A DNA stretch of 64,000 nt from Steroidobacteraceae bacterium (lineage in GTDB: Bacteria > Pseudomonadota > Gammaproteobacteria > Steroidobacterales > Steroidobacteraceae). The stretch covers positions 1 to 64,000 of the forward strand of contig JALORN010000007.1 of the NCBI GenBank assembly GCA_025458905.1, given 5' to 3'. The notes beneath the pieces were generated by a model, which was not told the DNA's origin, searched no databases, and worked only from the letters and a program-made list of their open reading frames with translations. The position numbers and the translations under genes were made by a program. This document shows positions 60,635 to 64,000 of this stretch, in pieces (position 1 is the first letter of the stretch; every line of letters starts with the position of its first letter).

Positions 60635-61147
60635 ATGGCCGAGATGGATCGCTACACCACGGGCGCCAAGCTGCTGCACGCCGCGCTGTTCGCCGCGCTG
60701 CTCGCGATGGCCGCCTGGACGCCATACCGCGTGTTCGGCGTCGTGCCCTTCACCACCGGCGAGCAGCTCGTCGAGAGTGGCCCGCCGCCGGCCGTCGATC
60801 CGTACGCCGACGTCGGGCCTGCGCCGCAGCTCGGCGAGGCCGCGCAGAAGGACTTCATGTGGTGCCGCTTCTGCCACAGCTTCGAGCAGGGTGGTCCCCA
60901 CGCCGTCGGGCCGAACCTGCACCGCGTCTTCGGCCGTCGCGCCGCGAGCGCCCCGGGCTTCTACTACTCCGCGGCCTTCGTCGAGGCTGGCAAGGCCGGC
61001 CTGGTCTGGGACGAGGCCAAGGTCGCCGAGCTGATCTCCGACCCCGAGAAATTCCTCGGCGGACGGCACCGCATGCGCTACAAGCCGATCACCGACCCTG
61101 TGGAGCGCGAGCAGATCGTCGCGGCGCTGAAGTCGGCCACCCGGTGA
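60635..61147 (+). CDS. Monoheme c-type cytochrome, membrane-anchored
   Basis: A 170-residue protein with an N-terminal anchor (LLHAALFAALLAMAAW) and a class I cytochrome c domain: heme site CRFCH (C77, C80, H81), GPNLHRVFGRRA and axial Met M147 in GGRHRMRYKP. It would be matured by the Ccm system encoded at the start of the window and receive electrons from the adjacent b561 protein or the flavin oxidase that follows. Confidence 0.92.
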   Translation: MAEMDRYTTGAKLLHAALFAALLAMAAWTPYRVFGVVPFTTGEQLVESGPPPAVDPYADVGPAPQLGEAAQKDFMWCRFCHSFEQGGPHAVGPNLHRVFGRRAASAPGFYYSAAFVEAGKAGLVWDEAKVAELISDPEKFLGGRHRMRYKPITDPVEREQIVAALKSATR

Positions 61148-61232
61148 GCGCCCACTCTCGCAGCGGGCGGGCCGGCTTGGCATGATCGGGGCCGGAGGGC
61201 ACGCGCGTTGCGCGCCCGGCCGCGGAGGCGCC

Positions 61233-62684
61233 ATGTCCAGTTCCCGACGTCGATTCCTGCAGGGGGTCTCGGCCTGCGCCGCGACGGGCGCCCTGGGCCT
61301 CCGGCCGCGCGGCTCGCGTGCCGCGGAGAAGACAGAGGTCCTGGTGCTCGGCGCCGGGCTCGCGGGGCTGCGTGCCGCGCTGCAGCTGCAGGAGCAGGGC
61401 GCCGCGGTCACGGTGCTCGAGGCGAGCGCGCGGGTCGGCGGGCGCTGCCGCACGGTGACGCTCGATGGCCTGCCGATGGACCTCGGTGCCTCGCAGATCG
61501 GCGCGAACTACGGCCGCGTGATCGACGCGGCGCGCCGTGCCGGGGTGAAGCTCGGCACCGACCCGCGCCGGCCCGGCGAGACCAGCTTCCACATCGGCGG
61601 ACGGTTGCTCCGCAAGGAGGAGTGGAAGGACTCGCCGGTCAACCGCACGGTCGGCGAGGAGCGCGCCGTCCTGCCGCACGTGCTCGAGACCGCCTACACC
61701 TTCCGCCTCAACCCGTTCGGCGACGACGTCGGTGCGTGGCTCGAGCCGAGGTGGCAGTCGCTCGACGTCTCGGCCGGAGCCTGGCTGATGAAGCAGGGGG
61801 TCTCCGAGGCGGCGGTCGAACTGATGAGCGTCTCGACCGACTACACGGACATGTGGAACACGTCGGCGCTGGCGATGCTGCGCGACGTGGCGCGCTCGCA
61901 GCTCGGCGGTTTCTCGGGGCGCGACCGCAGCACCCCGCTGTACGGCTCCGGCACCAACGACTGGTTCAACTTCGAGGGCGGCGCCGAGCGCCTGCCGGAG
62001 GCGATGGCGCGGCAGCTCGCGACGCCGGTGCGCTTCGGGAAGGCGGTGGCGCGGATCGTCAGCGAGGGCGCGAAGGCCGAGGTGACCTGCCTCGACGGCT
62101 CGCGCTACACCGCGGACTTCGTGGTCTGTTCGCTGCCGTTCTCGGTGTTGCGCCGGGTCACGATCCTGCCGGCGCTGCCGCCGCTGCAGGCCGAGGCGGT
62201 CGCCGCGAGCGCCTACGGCGGCACCACGCACGTGATCCTGGAGCCGACGCGGCCGTTCTGGGAGGACGACGGCTACGGGCCGACGATGTACACCGACGGG
62301 GCGCTGGAGCGGATCTTCGCGCCGCAGATCGGCGATCGCGTGCCGTTCGTGCGGGCCTGGATCAACGGCTATGCCGCCGACCGGCTCGACTCGCTGCCGG
62401 CCGCGGAACTCGGCGCGTTCGTGGTGCGCGAGCTCGAGCGCATGCGGCCCGCCGCGCGCGGCCGGCTGCGCGTGCGCACCGTGTTCTCCTGGGGCGCGGA
62501 GCCTCATGCGCTGGGCCACCGCCACGTCTTCCTCCCGGGCCAGGTCAGCCGCTTCGCGCGCGAGATGGACCGCTCCTGGCAGCGCATCCACTTCTGCGGA
62601 GAGCACCTGCGACGCATGGAGTTCGGGATGGAGTCGGCGATGGAGACCGCGGATCGCGTCGCGGTGGAGATCCTCTCGGCCTGA
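61233..62684 (+). CDS. Tat-exported flavin amine oxidase (FAD-dependent oxidoreductase)
   Basis: A 483-residue protein with a twin-arginine signal (SRRRFLQGVSA, residues 4-14) and an FAD amine-oxidase fold: VLVLGAGLAGLRAALQLQEQG, EASARVGGRCRT, DLGASQIG, and a C-terminal IHFCGEHLRRMEFGMESAMET. GGAGG precedes ATG 61233. Export with bound FAD fits an oxidase or dehydrogenase in the periplasm that could feed the adjacent cytochromes. Amine, amino acid or alcohol substrates are possible. Confidence 0.88.
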   Translation: MSSSRRRFLQGVSACAATGALGLRPRGSRAAEKTEVLVLGAGLAGLRAALQLQEQGAAVTVLEASARVGGRCRTVTLDGLPMDLGASQIGANYGRVIDAARRAGVKLGTDPRRPGETSFHIGGRLLRKEEWKDSPVNRTVGEERAVLPHVLETAYTFRLNPFGDDVGAWLEPRWQSLDVSAGAWLMKQGVSEAAVELMSVSTDYTDMWNTSALAMLRDVARSQLGGFSGRDRSTPLYGSGTNDWFNFEGGAERLPEAMARQLATPVRFGKAVARIVSEGAKAEVTCLDGSRYTADFVVCSLPFSVLRRVTILPALPPLQAEAVAASAYGGTTHVILEPTRPFWEDDGYGPTMYTDGALERIFAPQIGDRVPFVRAWINGYAADRLDSLPAAELGAFVVRELERMRPAARGRLRVRTVFSWGAEPHALGHRHVFLPGQVSRFAREMDRSWQRIHFCGEHLRRMEFGMESAMETADRVAVEILSA

Positions 62685-62807
62685 GCGGGCGAGCGGGTCC
62701 GCGTGCTGTCGCCGCTGACAGCAGGTCGCTCCACCTGCCGACACCGGGAACTGTGCGGATCGCCAACACTTCGGTGCCCGTCGAGGGTGGCACCCGGAGT
62801 GAGGCCC

Positions 62808-63776
62808 ATGTCCATCGACCTGCCGATCGTTCGCGTCTACGAGAATGCCGAGGCCGCCGAGCGGGCGATCCGTTCCTTGCGACGCTGGGGTTTCGAGGAG
62901 GAGCGGATCTCGCTGATCGCGCGCAAGCCCTCCGACTCGCCGGTGCCTGGCACGGCGATGGGGTTGTCCGACGCCGGCGGCGGACCCCGCGGCCCCGACC
63001 CGCTGCCCGTCGCCGGGCGCCCTGAGGGGCCCGAGGGTGGACTCGATGCCGAGCGCTGGATCGCGGAGCTGCGCCGCGCGTCGATCCCGAGGTCCCAGTG
63101 GGCGTCGTGCCTCGCCGCCGTGCAGCGGGGCCAGGTCCTGCTGAGCCTGCGCGCGCCTTTCGGCACGGGCGGCATCGCGGAGGACATGCTCGACGAGGCC
63201 GGCCCGGTCCCGCACGCGATCGAACCCTATCGGCGGCCGCTGCTGCCCTCGCATTGGGCGGCGCCGTTCTCGAGGATCCTCGGGTTGCCCGTGCTGATCC
63301 GGCCGGGGCGGACGACGTCGGACGCGCTCGGCCTGCCGACGGTCACGCGGCCGGGGCGCACGACGTCCGAGGCGATCGGCATGCCGACCCTGGTGCGTCG
63401 GCGCCGCTTCATGCTCGGTGAACCGCGACTGCACGACACCGCGGCGCCGTTCTCGCGCGCGTTCGGCCTGCCCGTGCTGACGCGTCGTGGGCGGACGGTC
63501 GGCGAGGCGCTCGGGCTGCCGGAGCTCGCCCGCTCGCGGCGGTTCGTCTTCGGCCCCCCGCGGCTGTTCGATGCGCCGGCACCGTTCTCGTCGATGCTCG
63601 CGTTGCCCGTGCTGGTGCGCCGCGACCGGCGCGGCGGGCTGCGCGGCGCGCGCCCCGACGAGCACGAGCGGCGGCTGGCCACGACACCGGACCTCCCACG
63701 TGACCGGGCCGTGCCGCCGCAGGCCGTCCCCCGCCCGCGCCGGGAAGTCGTCGAGGACGTCGCCGACGCGCGCTGA
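62808..63776 (+). CDS. General-stress-like protein with periodic GLPxL repeat tail
   Basis: A 322-residue protein. Residues 7-115 resemble the YflT/general stress 17M-type domain (VRVYENAEAAERAIRSLRRWGF, then ISLIARKP). Residues 151-275 form a degenerate repeat with a G-L/M-P-x-L/V-x-R core at 159, 175, 191, 220, 236 and 265: steps of 16, 16, 29, 16 and 29. The remainder is Arg/Pro-rich. GAGG precedes ATG 62808. No signal peptide. Function unknown. Confidence 0.65.
   Translation: MSIDLPIVRVYENAEAAERAIRSLRRWGFEEERISLIARKPSDSPVPGTAMGLSDAGGGPRGPDPLPVAGRPEGPEGGLDAERWIAELRRASIPRSQWASCLAAVQRGQVLLSLRAPFGTGGIAEDMLDEAGPVPHAIEPYRRPLLPSHWAAPFSRILGLPVLIRPGRTTSDALGLPTVTRPGRTTSEAIGMPTLVRRRRFMLGEPRLHDTAAPFSRAFGLPVLTRRGRTVGEALGLPELARSRRFVFGPPRLFDAPAPFSSMLALPVLVRRDRRGGLRGARPDEHERRLATTPDLPRDRAVPPQAVPRPRREVVEDVADAR
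63258..63632 (+). repeat. Six-copy protein-level repeat, 16/29-residue period
   Basis: The DNA encodes six copies of a GLPxLxRxxR core. Short units are about 16 residues (for example ALGLPTVTRPGRTTSE); long units add about 13 residues containing RRFxxGxPRLxD and APFSR. The alternation 16, 16, 29, 16, 29 implies internal duplication of a composite unit. Confidence 0.7.
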
Positions 63777-63797
63777 CGCAGGGAAGGTCTCGTCGCC

Positions 63798-64000
63798 CTA
63801 GCGCAGTTGCAGCCGGCTGACCCGCGCTTCGCCCGGGGCGCCAGTCGTCGCGTCGCTCGCGACGCCCGCCGCTGGCGCGGCGCGCGCCTCGGCGTCGAGC
63901 CAGCTCCGGGCCCGGGCATCAGCGCGAAGGTAGGCATCGAGGAAGGCCGAGCTGACCTGCTGGAAGGCCGCGACGTAGAGCGGACCGCGCGGCGAGCGGG
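63798..64000 (-). CDS. C-terminal end of a minus-strand protein, possibly alpha/beta hydrolase (partial)
   Basis: Reading the minus strand from the window edge to TAG at 63798 gives 67 codons: a helix-like FQQVSSAFLDAYLRADARA then RSWLDAEARAAP and a short tail ending in RLQLR. The AFLDAYLRxDxxA pattern is typical for the last helix of dienelactone-hydrolase or PAF-acetylhydrolase-like proteins. The rest lies outside the window, so the family is a guess. It is convergent with the repeat protein gene. Confidence 0.45.
   Translation of the reverse strand, partial: RSPRGPLYVAAFQQVSSAFLDAYLRADARARSWLDAEARAAPAAGVASDATTGAPGEARVSRLQLR

Overview
The window is a very G+C-rich stretch (by eye near 70 percent) with dense coding, many 4-base ATGA/GTGA overlaps and frequent GTG or TTG starts. 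A complete System I cytochrome c maturation operon, a TonB-dependent receptor, ETF/acyl-CoA chemistry and PEP carboxylase suggest an aerobic, heterotrophic proteobacterium, most likely gammaproteobacterial (an inference; no rRNA or other phylogenetic marker is present). No insertion sequence, integrase, prophage gene or CRISPR array was seen. The only RNA gene found is tRNA-Leu(UAA).

Layout. 1-1.4 kb: a GYF_2-RDD membrane protein in one frame with a DUF3597 domain. 1.6-10 kb: tRNA-Leu, then ccmABCDEFGHI in overlapping order, with an ATP/ADP-carrier-like transporter overlapping the end of ccmI. 10-16 kb: rhomboid protease, NhaD/ArsB-type antiporter, an alpha/beta hydrolase, two divergently transcribed related membrane proteins with a YWLGGD motif, a YdhR-like monooxygenase, an unknown protein and a GST. 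16-20 kb: a single-domain alpha/beta hydrolase, an orphan family-5 solute-binding protein and a two-domain alpha/beta hydrolase, with unusual nucleophile elbows. 20-26 kb: VOC protein, aldehyde dehydrogenase, methyltransferase and TonB receptor. 26.5-35.8 kb: a long plus-strand cluster with UbiD decarboxylase, zinc ribbon, heme-oxygenase-like diiron protein, SDR, GntR regulator, DUF1838, SUMF1-like protein, TRAP permeases (no binding protein) and a cyclic amidohydrolase, ending at a clear terminator. 35.8-40 kb: peroxiredoxin, MDR oxidoreductase, acyl-CoA dehydrogenase and a class III CoA transferase. 40-48 kb: dabB-dabA inorganic-carbon uptake genes, converging on an exported methyltransferase and ppc. 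48-54.4 kb (minus): a second two-domain hydrolase, a Bcr/CflA exporter, etfA, etfB and an IclR regulator. 54.8-63.8 kb (plus): a PuuE-like deacetylase, aldehyde dehydrogenase, GPH symporter, serine hydrolase, cytochrome b, cytochrome c, Tat-exported flavin amine oxidase and a stress-type protein with a periodic C-terminal repeat. The window ends inside a minus-strand hydrolase.

How the parts may work together. Ccm supplies holo-cytochromes such as the CxxCH protein at 60.6 kb. ETF accepts electrons from acyl-CoA dehydrogenases such as the one at 37.7 kb. DabAB should accumulate bicarbonate, the substrate of the PEP carboxylase encoded about 1 kb away, so the pair may form an anaplerotic carbon-supply module. 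Most of the rest looks like catabolism of unidentified organic substrates, with GntR and IclR as local regulators. The least explained parts are the UbiD-zinc ribbon-diiron protein cluster, the hydrolase-like family lacking the usual nucleophile serine, and the periodic repeat protein.
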